DNA of 64,000 nt, taken from Trichloromonas sp034006665. GTDB taxonomy: Bacteria > Desulfobacterota > Desulfuromonadia > Desulfuromonadales > Trichloromonadaceae. Location of the stretch: assembly GCF_034006665.1 (NCBI RefSeq), contig NZ_JAVESI010000007.1, forward strand, positions 30,557-94,556, read 5' to 3'. This document shows positions 17,692-27,161 of the stretch, one piece after another (within the stretch, counting starts at the first letter, position 1; every line of letters begins with the position of its first letter). Position numbers and translations under genes: made by a program. The notes beneath the pieces were generated by a model. That model searched no databases. It saw nothing but the letters and a program-made list of their open reading frames with translations, and was not told where the DNA came from.

Positions 17692-19415
17692 AGAGGCGCC
17701 ATTGGGTGCCGCGATATGTCGAGTCGGTTCTTGAGCGGGAAGGGGAGTTGGCCCGGATTCTCGAACTGACCCCGCTGACGGCGCGCATTCTGCTTGCCCG
17801 GGGGATTGAAAGTCCGGATCAGGCGCGCTTTTTCATCGACGGAAAACTGGCGGATCTCCCTGATCCCTTTTCCCTGCTCGGCATGGAACGGGGGGTGGCG
17901 CGGCTGCTTCACGCCTGGCGATGCGGGGAGCGGGTGCGCATTCATGGCGATTACGACGTCGACGGCATTACCGCCACCGTACTGCTGGTGGAGGGTTTCA
18001 CCCAGTTTGGACTGAAGGTCGATTATCACATCCCCTTGCGCCTCAAAGACGGCTACGGTCTTTCCGTCGAAGCCCTGGAAGGGGCCGCGGCAGAGGGGAT
18101 TTCCGTGGTGGTTTCCGTCGATTGCGGCGTTTCCGCCGTGGCCGAGGCACAGCGCGCCCGGGAACTGGGACTCGATCTCATCGTCACCGATCATCATCAG
18201 GCTCCTGCCGAAATACCCCGCGCCCACGCCCTGATCAATCCCCATCAGCCCGGTTGCCCCTTTCCTTTCAAGGATCTCGCCGGGGTCGGCGTCGCCTTCT
18301 TTTTGCTGGTTGCCCTGCGCAAGGCGCTGCGCGAAGCCGGAGCTTTTTCCGGAGGGAAGGAGCCGGATCTGCGCCGACTCCTCGATCTGGTGGCTCTCGG
18401 CACTATCGCCGACCTGGTTCCCCTGACCGGCCTGAACCGCTTGTTGACCCGCATCGGCCTGCAACTGCTGGACAAGCAGCCGCGCCCGGGGATTCAGGCC
18501 CTGCGTCAGGTGGCGGCCGTGGATAAGGTAAGCTGCGGAACCGTCGGCTTTCGCCTCGCCCCCCGTCTCAACGCCGCCGGCCGCCTGGAAGACGCCGCTC
18601 TGGGCGTTGAGTTGCTTCTGGGTTGCGAGTCCGTTGCCTGTCGGGAACTGGCTGAACTTCTCGACGGCTTCAATCGGGAGCGCCAGGCGATCGAAAAAGA
18701 AACTCTGGAGCAGGCGGTGACCTCTCTGGAAAGCGGCGTTGATGATACTCCCTCTTCCATTGTTCTTGCCGATACGCGCTGGCATCCCGGCGTCATCGGC
18801 ATTGTCGCCAGCCGCTTGGTGGAACGCTATCACCGGCCGACGGTGTTGATCTCCCTTGATGGCGAGCAGGGCAAGGGTTCAGCCCGTTCCATTCGGGGAT
18901 TTCATCTCTATCAGGCCCTGGAACTGTGCCGTGAACGCCTGCTCGGTTTCGGCGGCCATGCCTATGCCGCCGGACTCTCCATTGCCGAAGGGGAAGTGAC
19001 CGAGTTTGCTCGCGTTTTTGAGCAAGTAGCCCGCGAGTCTCTCTCTCCTGACGACCTTCTCCCCCGCCTCGGTCACGACGGCGAGGTGTTGCTGGAAGAT
19101 CTCGATCCGGCCACGGTCGGAGAACTGGGGCGGCTTGCCCCCTTCGGCATGGGCAATCCCGAGCCAGCTTTTGTTGTGCGCAGTGTGCGCATTCAGCAGG
19201 CGACCGTGGTCGGCGGTGATCATCTGCGTTTTGTCGCCCGCCAGGACGGTTACAGCCTGCCCTGCATCGCTTTCGGCATGGCCGCGCGCCAGGGGGAGCT
19301 GAGCGGGCCGATGGATCTGCTCTTTTCTCCGACCATCAATGAATGGAAAGGGCGCTTTGACGTGCAGTTGCAGATCCGGGATTTTCGCCCTTCCGCCCAG
19401 ATGCCGGGAGACTGA
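17679..19415 (+). CDS. recJ: Single-stranded-DNA-specific exonuclease RecJ
   Basis: 578 aa, normal RecJ length. This DHH-superfamily 5'-3' exonuclease acts in recombination and mismatch or base-excision repair. Motifs visible are IHGDYDVDGITAT (motif I), VSVDCGVSA, VTDHHQAP (DHH), LGTIADLVPL, and the C-terminal GFGGHAYAAGLSI of DHHA1, followed by an OB-like domain. The ATG at 17679 lies inside the end of the preceding small frame. Confidence 0.96.
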   Translation: MEPVKRRHWVPRYVESVLEREGELARILELTPLTARILLARGIESPDQARFFIDGKLADLPDPFSLLGMERGVARLLHAWRCGERVRIHGDYDVDGITATVLLVEGFTQFGLKVDYHIPLRLKDGYGLSVEALEGAAAEGISVVVSVDCGVSAVAEAQRARELGLDLIVTDHHQAPAEIPRAHALINPHQPGCPFPFKDLAGVGVAFFLLVALRKALREAGAFSGGKEPDLRRLLDLVALGTIADLVPLTGLNRLLTRIGLQLLDKQPRPGIQALRQVAAVDKVSCGTVGFRLAPRLNAAGRLEDAALGVELLLGCESVACRELAELLDGFNRERQAIEKETLEQAVTSLESGVDDTPSSIVLADTRWHPGVIGIVASRLVERYHRPTVLISLDGEQGKGSARSIRGFHLYQALELCRERLLGFGGHAYAAGLSIAEGEVTEFARVFEQVARESLSPDDLLPRLGHDGEVLLEDLDPATVGELGRLAPFGMGNPEPAFVVRSVRIQQATVVGGDHLRFVARQDGYSLPCIAFGMAARQGELSGPMDLLFSPTINEWKGRFDVQLQIRDFRPSAQMPGD

Positions 19416-19424
19416 TCAAGTTTC

Positions 19425-19452
19425 TTGAATTTCCTGTTCGGTCGGCTAATAT
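19425..19452 (+). promoter_or_regulatory. Putative promoter for the thioredoxin-fold gene
   Basis: TTGAAT (19425-19430), 16-bp spacer, TAATAT (19447-19452), about 68 bp upstream of the start and just after recJ. A good -10 with a fair -35. Confidence 0.55.
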
Positions 19453-19519
19453 ATCCGGCATGGTTAACAATTCCGGAACGACCGGAAATTACCCTTTAAA
19501 TCGTGAAGGAGTTTCTGTC

Positions 19520-20077
19520 ATGAGCCTTGTGGAATCGATCGACGTCCCGCTGGGATGGAAGATGAAGCGTTTCATTCTGCAGGATGCCAAAGACCGCAGC
19601 CACGACTGCGACGATATTTTCGGCGAATTGGGATTGCTGGTGGTCTTTACCTGCAATCACTGCCCCTATGCCGACGCCCAGTGGTCCCGGCTCATCGAGT
19701 TGGCCCGCTACGGTCGTGAGTATGGGATTGCTACCGTGGCGATCAATCCTAACATTCATCCCAATTACCCTGCGGATGCTCCCGAGGCCATGCTCGACAA
19801 GATCCGTGAACTCGGGATCGATTTCCCTTATCTGGTGGATGAGAGTCAATCGATAGCACGGTCGTTCAAGGCTCAGTGCACCCCAGACCCCTATCTCTTC
19901 GACCGCAAATGGCGCTTGGTCTATCATGGGCGCATCGATGACTGTTGGGAAGACCCGGCCAAAGTCACCCGCCAGGAGCTTAAGGAAGCCATGGATCGCC
20001 TTATCGCCGGCAAGCCGCCCTTGGAGGTCCAACACCCGGCCATGGGCTGTTCCATCAAATGGCGGCCGGAAGACTGA
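19520..20077 (+). CDS. Thioredoxin-fold (AhpC/TSA-like) protein
   Basis: 185 aa from the ATG at 19520, which has GAAGGAG upstream; an in-frame ATG 60 bp earlier lacks a site. The CxxC motif is CNHCP, after a hydrophobic strand LLVVFT, followed by a peroxiredoxin-like core with AINPNIHPNYPADAPE, then TPDPYLFD with the cis-proline region. The family is often annotated 'thioredoxin family protein' or redoxin. It is probably a cytoplasmic thiol oxidoreductase or peroxidase, since no signal peptide is seen. It stands alone between a promoter and a bidirectional terminator. Confidence 0.85.
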   Translation: MSLVESIDVPLGWKMKRFILQDAKDRSHDCDDIFGELGLLVVFTCNHCPYADAQWSRLIELARYGREYGIATVAINPNIHPNYPADAPEAMLDKIRELGIDFPYLVDESQSIARSFKAQCTPDPYLFDRKWRLVYHGRIDDCWEDPAKVTRQELKEAMDRLIAGKPPLEVQHPAMGCSIKWRPED

Positions 20078-20129
20078 GCCGTGTGCGAAGAGCGAAACTG
20101 CGGCGGAAGTATTTGCTTCAGGAAAGATA

Positions 20130-20170
20130 AAACGAACAGGCCGGAGGAAATTCCTCCGGCCTGTTCGTTT
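20130..20170. terminator. Bidirectional terminator between convergent genes
   Basis: A perfect 20-bp inverted repeat (20130-20149 with 20151-20170) sits between the thioredoxin-fold gene and the convergent diguanylate cyclase. A-rich bases on the left and T-rich bases on the right allow it to act in both directions. Confidence 0.85.
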
Positions 20171-20281
20171 GTTGGCAAGGAAATAAATCTGTCCTCTTTC
20201 CCTTGTGGCAAGAGCCCTTAAACTAGCGCCATTCGAATCCGTTCTCTTTTTTCGGCGGTCGGGAAACAAAGAAAGTGGGTC

Positions 20282-22312
20282 TCAAACGCGAGCGGCCAGA
20301 TTGGAGCGCCTTTGCTGCTTGTCGCGATACATGCGCTTGTCGGCCAGTTTGAGCAGCTCGGCTTCCGTCAGGCCATCGTCGGGGTAACAGGCGTAGCCGA
20401 TGCTGGCCGACAGCGCGATGCTGCGGCCTTCAACGTTGAAGGGCGACTCGAACAGGGCCAAAAGCCGCTGGCGCAGGGCTTCGGTCGGCTTGTTGCCGGT
20501 CTGGTCGAGGAGCACGACAAATTCGTCGCCACCCCAGCGGCAGGCCAGATCGCCGGTTCGCAGTACCTGCTGCAGGCGCTGCGCCACCAGCATCAGCACC
20601 TGGTCGCCGAAGGTATGACCATACTGATCATTAACGGGCTTGAACTGGTCGAGGTCAACGACCAGCAGGCAAAAGGCAACCGGCTGTGGCGCATGCACCA
20701 GCTGATCAAGGCGGCGGCTGAGAAACAAACGATTGGCCAGACCGGTGAGGGCATCGGTCTGGGCCAGGCTGCGCACCTGTTCCTCCTGCCGCTTGCGGTC
20801 GGTGATGTCGATGGCGAAATGCAGATACAGATCGTTTTCGCTGTCATTGACCGGCCGCCAGCAAACCATTTCCCAGCGGCCGTCGGGGCTCTGCAACTCC
20901 TGGGTCAGAGGGGTGTCCCCCTCGGTCGGCGGCGCCTTCTGACAGCAGGGACTCGGTTTTCCGATACGCACCCCCATTTCCAGGGCCTGGCGGTTGGCGC
21001 TGACCACTTGGCGGCTGGAATAGCGCGCCAAGATGGCCGGATAGGGCAAGGCATCGAGCAGCACCTGCTGGAATCGCTGCGATTCCTGCAGCTGGCGTTG
21101 GGCCTCGGCCTCGCGCTGCTTGCGTTCGACCAGATCAAGGGCGAAGGCCAGATCGTCACGCAGCTGTTCGAGCAGGAGTACCCGCTCGGTAGTGAAGTAA
21201 CCGATCCGATCGGCGTAAACCTTCAGCGCGCCCAGGGGGCGGCCATCACAGAGAATCGGCAGGGCGGCCGAAGCGCGAATGCCGGCCTCGCGCGCCGCCA
21301 CCACCCAAGGCGAATCGGCCAGATCGCGCAGAAAATCGTTGGTCACTACCGTGCGCTGCTCGCGGATGGCGAGACTGGTGGGGCCACGCCCCTCGGCGTA
21401 ATCGGGATCGACACTGACACGAATGTGATCGAGGTACTGCTGGCAGCCAGCGTCACCGGCACGCGCCACCGGCTGCAGCTGCCGGCTGTCCTCATCGAGC
21501 CGGGCCACGCTGGCCATCTGGAACTGACCATAGTCCACCACGATATTACAGATCTGCTCAAACAGCTGCTGCGGCGTGGCGATACGCATCATGACCTGGT
21601 TGGCTGCGCTCAGGGCGCTGTAGAGATTATTGCTGTGGTGCAGTTCGTGGCGGGCCTGTTGGCAGGCTGTCACCTGGGAAAGCAACTGTCGACCGCCGAT
21701 CCGCAACCCCCAGGCACCCAGAGCCCAGATGCCGACACAGGCCAGATTGAAGGCGATGGCCTTGGTGGCCAGCAGATTCTCGATGGGCCGCAGAGGCACC
21801 TGAATGCTCAGCGCCGCCGGCACGGCCGCGTCGGCGTAGCCGGCGTGACAGCCTTGGCAGCGTTCGGAAACCTCCATGCGATGCAGCTCGCGGTAGAGCG
21901 CCCCCGGCTGTTCATCGCGCACTAGCTCCTCCAGCCTTTCTGCAGCAGACAGCGCCACCAGAGCCTGACGTTCCCAGCTGTCGGGCGCATTGGCGGCATT
22001 GAGCGGCACCGGGCTGACCAGGCGGCTGTGCACCCCTTCGCGCGGCAGCAACGCCTGCACCTGACTGAGCACTTGGGCCGGCGACATAATAACACCATCG
22101 GCCAGCTGCAGCGAACCGTGCTGCAACGCCCACTTGCGCACGGTATCACTGCGTTCCTTTTCCAGAGCCGCGGCCTGATGCGCCAGCATTTCTACCTCGC
22201 GTTGCCCCTGCAACGCATTGAAGATCAACCCCAGCAGGGCCAGCAGCAGCCAACCCAGCTGCAGGCAAAGCAGAAAGCGACGGCTAAAACGCAGTTCCTT
22301 GACACCATCCAT
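20282..22312 (-). CDS. Heme-sensor diguanylate cyclase (CxxCH-GAF-PAS-GGDEF)
   Basis: 676 aa. N-terminal helix (about 13-33), then a periplasmic domain resembling DUF3365/Tll0287-type sensors with a c-type heme motif CQGCH at 152-156, a second helix (about 185-205), GAF (about 235-390), PAS (about 405-505) and GGDEF. The active site is canonical GGDEF, with RTGD five residues upstream as inhibitory site. It should make cyclic di-GMP in response to a heme-borne redox or ligand signal (inferred). It is monocistronic, with a terminator on one side and an AT-rich gap on the other. The ATG has AAGGGA about 11 bp upstream. Confidence 0.92.
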   Translation of the reverse strand: MDGVKELRFSRRFLLCLQLGWLLLALLGLIFNALQGQREVEMLAHQAAALEKERSDTVRKWALQHGSLQLADGVIMSPAQVLSQVQALLPREGVHSRLVSPVPLNAANAPDSWERQALVALSAAERLEELVRDEQPGALYRELHRMEVSERCQGCHAGYADAAVPAALSIQVPLRPIENLLATKAIAFNLACVGIWALGAWGLRIGGRQLLSQVTACQQARHELHHSNNLYSALSAANQVMMRIATPQQLFEQICNIVVDYGQFQMASVARLDEDSRQLQPVARAGDAGCQQYLDHIRVSVDPDYAEGRGPTSLAIREQRTVVTNDFLRDLADSPWVVAAREAGIRASAALPILCDGRPLGALKVYADRIGYFTTERVLLLEQLRDDLAFALDLVERKQREAEAQRQLQESQRFQQVLLDALPYPAILARYSSRQVVSANRQALEMGVRIGKPSPCCQKAPPTEGDTPLTQELQSPDGRWEMVCWRPVNDSENDLYLHFAIDITDRKRQEEQVRSLAQTDALTGLANRLFLSRRLDQLVHAPQPVAFCLLVVDLDQFKPVNDQYGHTFGDQVLMLVAQRLQQVLRTGDLACRWGGDEFVVLLDQTGNKPTEALRQRLLALFESPFNVEGRSIALSASIGYACYPDDGLTEAELLKLADKRMYRDKQQRRSNLAARV

Positions 22313-22546
22313 CGGATAATCATCCCTTTTCCGCAGGGTGTAACCTAAGGTTTAAACCGCCTCAATACAGCACTAAATGAGCCTCTTGAAAAAATATATG
22401 CCGCTTTTTAGATATAACTAAAAAAACGGTAAAAAGCTGCAAAAAAAGGTCGGATTAATTTTTGCCTTTTCTCATTCGCCCTTGCTTCTCATTTCCAACC
22501 GCCGTTTGATTGCTACCAAACTAAGGAAAATGGAGTTCCCCTTATT

Positions 22547-24424
22547 TCAGAGCTTCTCCGTCGCCGCCGTGACCGGGGTATCGGTGTCCCAGGCGTGGTC
22601 GTTGAGGTTGTGGATGACGGCGCGGTCCTTGGCGAGGATCTGTTCCTGCAGGCGGATGAGTTCTCGGGCGTTGGAGATGTAGACCCCCTGATCGTGACGG
22701 TGGGGGGCGAGTTGATTCATGGCGGCTTCGTCGTATTTTATGAAATACTGGGCGGCGCGGATGGCACTGTAGCGGCGATAGCCGAGGTTGGCCAGAACGT
22801 CCACCCCGGCGCGCAGAGAGGTGTCGAGAAACTCCCGATAGACCTGATCGGCTCCGATTTCGATGAAATCATGGGCGTCGAGGGTGCTGCCGGCGCGGGC
22901 CATGATTCTAAGGTGGGGAAAGTGCTTTTTCGCCGTCGATACCAGCGTGTCGACGGTCGCCGGGTCATCAATGGCGATAAACAGGATGCGGGCGCTGTCG
23001 GCCCCGGCCGAGTGGAGAATGTCGAGACGGGTAGCGTCGCCGTAGAAGACCTTGAAGCCCATGCGCCGCAGCAGGTCGACCTGGTCCGAGTCGTTGTCGA
23101 GAATCGTCGCCGCAACGCCGTTGGCGCGCAGGAAGCGGCCCAGGGTGCTGCCGAAGGAGCCGAAGCCGGCGATGATGATCGGATGTTCCGTGTCGATTGT
23201 ATCCGCTTCGCGCTCCTCGGTGCGCCGGGTGCCGAAACGGGGGAGCACCAGTCGATCGTTGAGCAGCAGCAGGAGCGGAGTCAGGGTCATGCTTAAGGCG
23301 GTGACGGCCATCAGGGTGTCGACCCAGTTGCCGCCGGCGATTTTCAGCCGCTGGATGAAGGCGAGCAGGACGAAGGCGAACTCGCCGACCTGCGACAGGC
23401 CAAGGGCGAAGATGCTGTTCTGGTCGAAGGAGAGGCGGAAGAGACGTCCCGCCCCGGCCAGTACCGCCGCCTTGACAATGACGATGGCAAGCACCAGGGA
23501 GAAGATGATGCCGGGGCTGTCGGCAATCAGCTGGAAGTTGATCGACGCGCCGACGGCGATGAAGAAGAGGCCGAGGAGCAGCCCCTTGAAGGGTTCGACG
23601 TCGCTTTCCAGTTCATGGCGGAATTCGCTGTTGGCCAAAAGCACCCCGGCGAGAAAGGCCCCCAGCGCCGGGCTCAGCCCGACCAGCTGCATCAGGTAGG
23701 CGATGGCGACGATGATGAGCAACGCGGCGGCGACGGAGAGCTCGCGGACGCTCGTTTTGGTGACGATGCGCAGGAAAGGGACAACGACATAGCGCCCGGC
23801 GACGATCACCGCGATTAGGGCGAAGAGGACTGACCCGGCTTTGAGCCAGACCGGCAGCCCCGTCAGCAGTCCCGGCGCTTCGCCGTGGGCGGCGCCGGTG
23901 GCGGACTGGAGGGCGAGGAAGGGGAGGAGGGCGAGGATTGGGATGACGGCGACATCCTGAAAGAGAAGAACGGCGAAGGAGCTCGTCCCCGCCTAGGAAT
24001 TGCCCAAGCCCTTCTCCTTGAGGGATTGCAGGACGATAGCGGTGGAGGACATGGTCAGGGCCAGGCCGCAGGCAAGCGCCCCCCGCCAGCCGAGGCCCAA
24101 GAGCAGCAGTCCGCTGCCGAGGAACAGGGTGGTCAGAGCCAGCTGCAGGGTGCCGAGGCCGAGAATCTGGGAGCGCATCCGCCAGAAATGGGCCGGCTCC
24201 AGCTCAAGGCCGATGAGAAAGAGCATCATCACCACGCCGAATTCGGCGAAGTGCATGATGTCCTGCCCCTCGCGGCCGACAAAGCCGAGGGCGAAGGGGC
24301 CGATGAGAATGCCGGCCAGCAGGTAGCCGAGGACCGAGCCCATCCCCAGGCGTTTGGCGATGGGGACGCAGATCAGGGCGGCGGCCAGGTAGACGATGGC
24401 CTGGCCCATCAACGTATCGCTCAT
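22547..24424 (-). pseudogene. Kef-type K+/H+ antiporter (CPA2, with TrkA-N) interrupted by one in-frame TAG
   Basis: The frame runs from the ATG at 24424 to 22547 in a single phase, broken only by TAG at 23993-23995. Residues 1-143 are the first transmembrane half (ending LQSLKEKGLGNS). After the stop the same frame continues with AGTSSFAVLLFQDVAVIPILA, the conserved CPA2 segment, more helices, then a TrkA-N/RCK nucleotide-binding domain (IIIAGFGSFGSTLGRFL). Full length would be about 625 aa, normal for KefB/KefC. One substitution (CAG to TAG) would explain it. Possibilities are a recent nonsense mutation, readthrough or a sequence error. The start overlaps the KefF-like gene by 4 bp. Without readthrough the channel is non-functional. 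Confidence 0.85.
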
Positions 24425-25029
24425 GGCTGCTCCTTGCGGATAAGATCGGCGACCCAGTCGTTGAGCAGTTCCACCTTTTTGATTCCTTCAAAATCGCAGG
24501 TTTCCGCCAAGGCCGTCAACAGGCGGCGGTAACGCCCGGCGTAATCGGCGAGCAGGGCATCGCTCAGGCGGTAGGTTCCCTGCACGGCGAAAGGCGGAAG
24601 CCAGAGCATCCGGCAGAGGCGGGTCGCCTGTTCAAGCGGCCGCAGCAGTTCCGTCAAGGTAAAATGGTTGAAGCCGTCGTGGGAGAAGCTGGCGCGGGTG
24701 CCGCCGCTGGTAATGACGTTGAAGATCACTTTGCCGGCGAGGTGGTTCCCGCCTTCGCCGTGGGCCCAGCCGTGTTCCAGCACCAGATCCATCCACTGCT
24801 TGATGATCGCCGGGGGACCGTAGAGATAGAGGGGATAGTGCCAGACGATGATATCGTGGGCGCGCAGCAATTTCTGTTCGCGGGGTACATCGATATCGAA
24901 CTGGGGATATTCCTCGTAGAGATCGTGAACGGTGACGTTTTCGAGACCGGTAAGGCCGCGCAGCAGGGCGCGGTTAGCCCGGGACTTTTCGTAACGGGGA
25001 TGGGCAAAGAGAATCAGAATCTTTTTCAT
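24421..25029 (-). CDS. KefF/KefG-like NAD(P)H oxidoreductase
   Basis: 202 aa flavodoxin-fold protein: KILILFAHPRYEKSRANRAL at the start, FDIDVPREQ, IIVWHYPLYLYGPPAIIKQWMD and VITSGGTRASFSHDG all match the KefF/KefG/MdaB-type quinone reductase family. In enterobacteria KefF and KefG bind and activate the cognate Kef antiporter. Here the stop overlaps the antiporter ATG and the start overlaps the FNT stop, so the three are translationally coupled. KefF and KefG cannot be told apart from sequence alone. Confidence 0.88.
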   Translation of the reverse strand: MKKILILFAHPRYEKSRANRALLRGLTGLENVTVHDLYEEYPQFDIDVPREQKLLRAHDIIVWHYPLYLYGPPAIIKQWMDLVLEHGWAHGEGGNHLAGKVIFNVITSGGTRASFSHDGFNHFTLTELLRPLEQATRLCRMLWLPPFAVQGTYRLSDALLADYAGRYRRLLTALAETCDFEGIKKVELLNDWVADLIRKEQP

Positions 25030-25838
25030 GGACCGACCTTGCCGCCACGCAGATGAATGAACCAGTAGGCGAAGGCGACGAAGACCACGCCGCCGATGAT
25101 GTTGCCGAGGGTGACGGGGAGCAGATTGCCGATGAAAAAATTGCCCCAGGTCAGAGAAGGGTCCGTCCCCGGGAACTCGTGGGCTAGGAGCAATCCGGTG
25201 GGGATGAAGTACATGTTGGCGATGGAGTGCTCGAAGCCGCTGGCGACGAAGGCCATGATCGGACCAAAACAGGCGAGCATCTTGCCGGGGATGTCGCGGG
25301 CCGCTGTCGCCATGAAGACCGCCAGGCAGACCAGCCAGTTGCAGAGGATCCCCCGGACCAGGGCGACGTCGAAGGGGAGCTGGGTTTTGGCTGTGGCGAT
25401 GGCGATGGCCTGTTCGGCGATGAGCGGCGCCTGCCAGAGGTTGGAGCGATACATCAGCCAGGCGAAGAAGAGCGAACCGACGAAGTTGCCGAGCAGCACG
25501 ACGGTCCAGTTCTCCAGCAGTTTTCCCCAGGTGATTTCCCCCAGCAGGGCGGTTTTGGTGAGCAGGCTGTTGCCGGTGAAGAGTTCCGCCCCGCAGATCA
25601 CCACCAGCATCAGCCCCAGGGAAAAGACGCTGCCGGCAAGCAGGCGCGAGACGCCTTGGCCGAGTTTCTCGGCCGTTCCGGCGCCGACCACCGTTGCCAG
25701 TTCGGCGCCGAAGGCGATGTAGAAACCGGCCAGCAGGCTGAGGACGACGGTCCGGGAGAGGGGCTGAACGGCCACCCGCTTGCCGTTCTCCATGATCGTC
25801 CGCACCGTTTCGGCGGGGGTGAGGAAGTTTTTGTCCAT
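25026..25838 (-). CDS. Formate/nitrite transporter (FNT) family channel
   Basis: 270 aa with about six helices. FNT hallmarks are the N-terminal LTPAETVRTIMENGKR, GFYIAFGAELATVV, CGAELFTGNS, GILCNWLVCLAVF, and VASGFEHSIANMYFIP with the conserved central histidine. FNT channels move formate, nitrite or hydrosulfide across the inner membrane; the substrate is not resolved here. It is coupled by ATGA overlap to the KefF-like gene. Confidence 0.92.
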   Translation of the reverse strand: MDKNFLTPAETVRTIMENGKRVAVQPLSRTVVLSLLAGFYIAFGAELATVVGAGTAEKLGQGVSRLLAGSVFSLGLMLVVICGAELFTGNSLLTKTALLGEITWGKLLENWTVVLLGNFVGSLFFAWLMYRSNLWQAPLIAEQAIAIATAKTQLPFDVALVRGILCNWLVCLAVFMATAARDIPGKMLACFGPIMAFVASGFEHSIANMYFIPTGLLLAHEFPGTDPSLTWGNFFIGNLLPVTLGNIIGGVVFVAFAYWFIHLRGGKVGP

Positions 25839-25844
25839 CCGAAT

Positions 25845-27032
25845 TTACAGCCCCACGTCCTTGGCCAGCTTCTCCCACGCAGGCAAGCTGCGCTCGATGA
25901 TCCCCTGATCAATACAATAGGCGATGCGGAAGAAGCCGGGGGCGCCGAAGCCGACGCCGGGAACGAGCAGGATGTTGTGCTTTTGCGCCTGGGTGACGAA
26001 TTCGACGTCGTCGGCCAGCGGCGATTTGGGAAAGAGGTAGAAAGCGCCGCCCGGCTTGACCATGGTAAAGCCCAGGGTGGTCAGGTTGTCGTAGAGCAGG
26101 TCGCGCTTGCGCTGGTATTCGTCGATGTCGACGCTTTCCCGCTGGATGTTAGTGACCAGACGTTGCATCAGGGCCGGGGCGTTGACGAAGCCGAGCACCC
26201 GGTTGCAGAAGACCGCCCCTTCCATGAAGAGTTCGACCTCATCCATGGCCGGGTTGGCCGCCAAGTAGCCGATGCGCTCGCCGGGCAGGGCCAGATCCTT
26301 GGAATGGGAGGTGACGATGATCGAATTTTTCACGCAGCCGAAGATGCCGGGAACCTTTTGGCCGTCGTAGGCGATGCGGGCGTAGGGTTCGTCGGAGATG
26401 ACGTAAAGCGTCCGGTCCAACTCCTTTTCCTTGCGGGCCAGCAGGTCACCCAAGGCCTTGAGGTCGGCTTCGGGGTAGATGACGCCGGTGGGGTTGTTGG
26501 GGTTGTTGACGATGAGTGCCCGGGTCTGCGGACCGATGGCCGCTTCGATGGCGTTGAGGTCGAGATGGAAGGTTTCCCGGTCGGTCCAGGCCTCTTTCGG
26601 TACGCCGCCGTGGTTGTCGATGTAGAACTTGTATTCGACGAAATAGGGGGCGAGGATGATGACTTCCTCGCCGGGATTGAGGATGGTCTTGAGGACTACG
26701 TTGAGAGCGCCGCCGGCGCCGCAGGTCATGACCACTTGGGCGGCCGTCACCGGTAGCGGTGACTTGTCGGAAAGGACCGCGGCGACGGCGGCCCGGGTCT
26801 CTTCGTAACCGGCATTGTTCATGTAACGGTGCATGCCCGGCAGGGGATGGTTGGCCAACTCGCGTAACTGGTCGCGGAAGGCTTGCGGCGGTTCCACCGA
26901 GGGGTTGCCGATAGTGAAGTCGAAGACGTTTTCGGCGCCGTGCAGCTTGCTCAGGCGTGCGCCTTCCTCGAACATTTTGCGGATCCACGACGAGCGCTCG
27001 ATGGCGCTCTGGATTTTGGCGGCGATGGTCAT
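25845..27032 (-). CDS. Pyridoxal-phosphate aminotransferase, class I/II
   Basis: 395 aa from the ATG at 27032 (GGAG at 7 bp; the ATG at 27038 is too close to the site). Fold type I markers are FTIGNPSVEPP, NNPNNPTGVIYP, SDEPYARIAYDG and the PLP-lysine in SHSKDLALPGERIGY. The family includes aspartate and aromatic aminotransferases. Divergence from pheA makes a role in phenylalanine/tyrosine transamination attractive, but this is inference. It ends 6 bp before the FNT start, so it may head that operon. Confidence 0.88.
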   Translation of the reverse strand: MTIAAKIQSAIERSSWIRKMFEEGARLSKLHGAENVFDFTIGNPSVEPPQAFRDQLRELANHPLPGMHRYMNNAGYEETRAAVAAVLSDKSPLPVTAAQVVMTCGAGGALNVVLKTILNPGEEVIILAPYFVEYKFYIDNHGGVPKEAWTDRETFHLDLNAIEAAIGPQTRALIVNNPNNPTGVIYPEADLKALGDLLARKEKELDRTLYVISDEPYARIAYDGQKVPGIFGCVKNSIIVTSHSKDLALPGERIGYLAANPAMDEVELFMEGAVFCNRVLGFVNAPALMQRLVTNIQRESVDIDEYQRKRDLLYDNLTTLGFTMVKPGGAFYLFPKSPLADDVEFVTQAQKHNILLVPGVGFGAPGFFRIAYCIDQGIIERSLPAWEKLAKDVGL

Positions 27033-27073
27033 GGTCATTCTCCAAAGAGTGATTTTAATATAATGGATCAGGG

Positions 27074-27102
27074 AGTTTAACCGGCCGTCGCGAAGTGGTC
27101 AA
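27074..27102 (-). promoter_or_regulatory. Putative promoter for the aminotransferase (reverse strand)
   Basis: On the reverse strand TTGACC (27097-27102), 17-bp spacer, TAAACT (27074-27079), about 42 bp upstream of the start codon. Good match and spacing. Confidence 0.65.
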
Positions 27103-27161
27103 GAATTAACCGGATCCGGGCTTTGTCCCTCTTTCCGTCGGGCGGCGAGCCGGCTTTTCCG

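Noticed and set aside
22439..22464. Hairpin GCAAAAA/TTTTTGC after the Kef gene as terminator
   Set aside because: The stem is almost all A-T and weak, so it is not supported as a terminator.
23993..23995. TAG in the Kef gene as pyrrolysine
   Set aside because: TAG serves as normal stop for rplM, yajC and the DUF2065 gene here, transporters are not known to use pyrrolysine, and no pyl genes are visible in the window.
24421..25878. Upstream extension of the KefF-like frame to 485 aa
   Set aside because: The extra region is an out-of-frame read of the FNT gene; the ATG at 25029 matches the family start.
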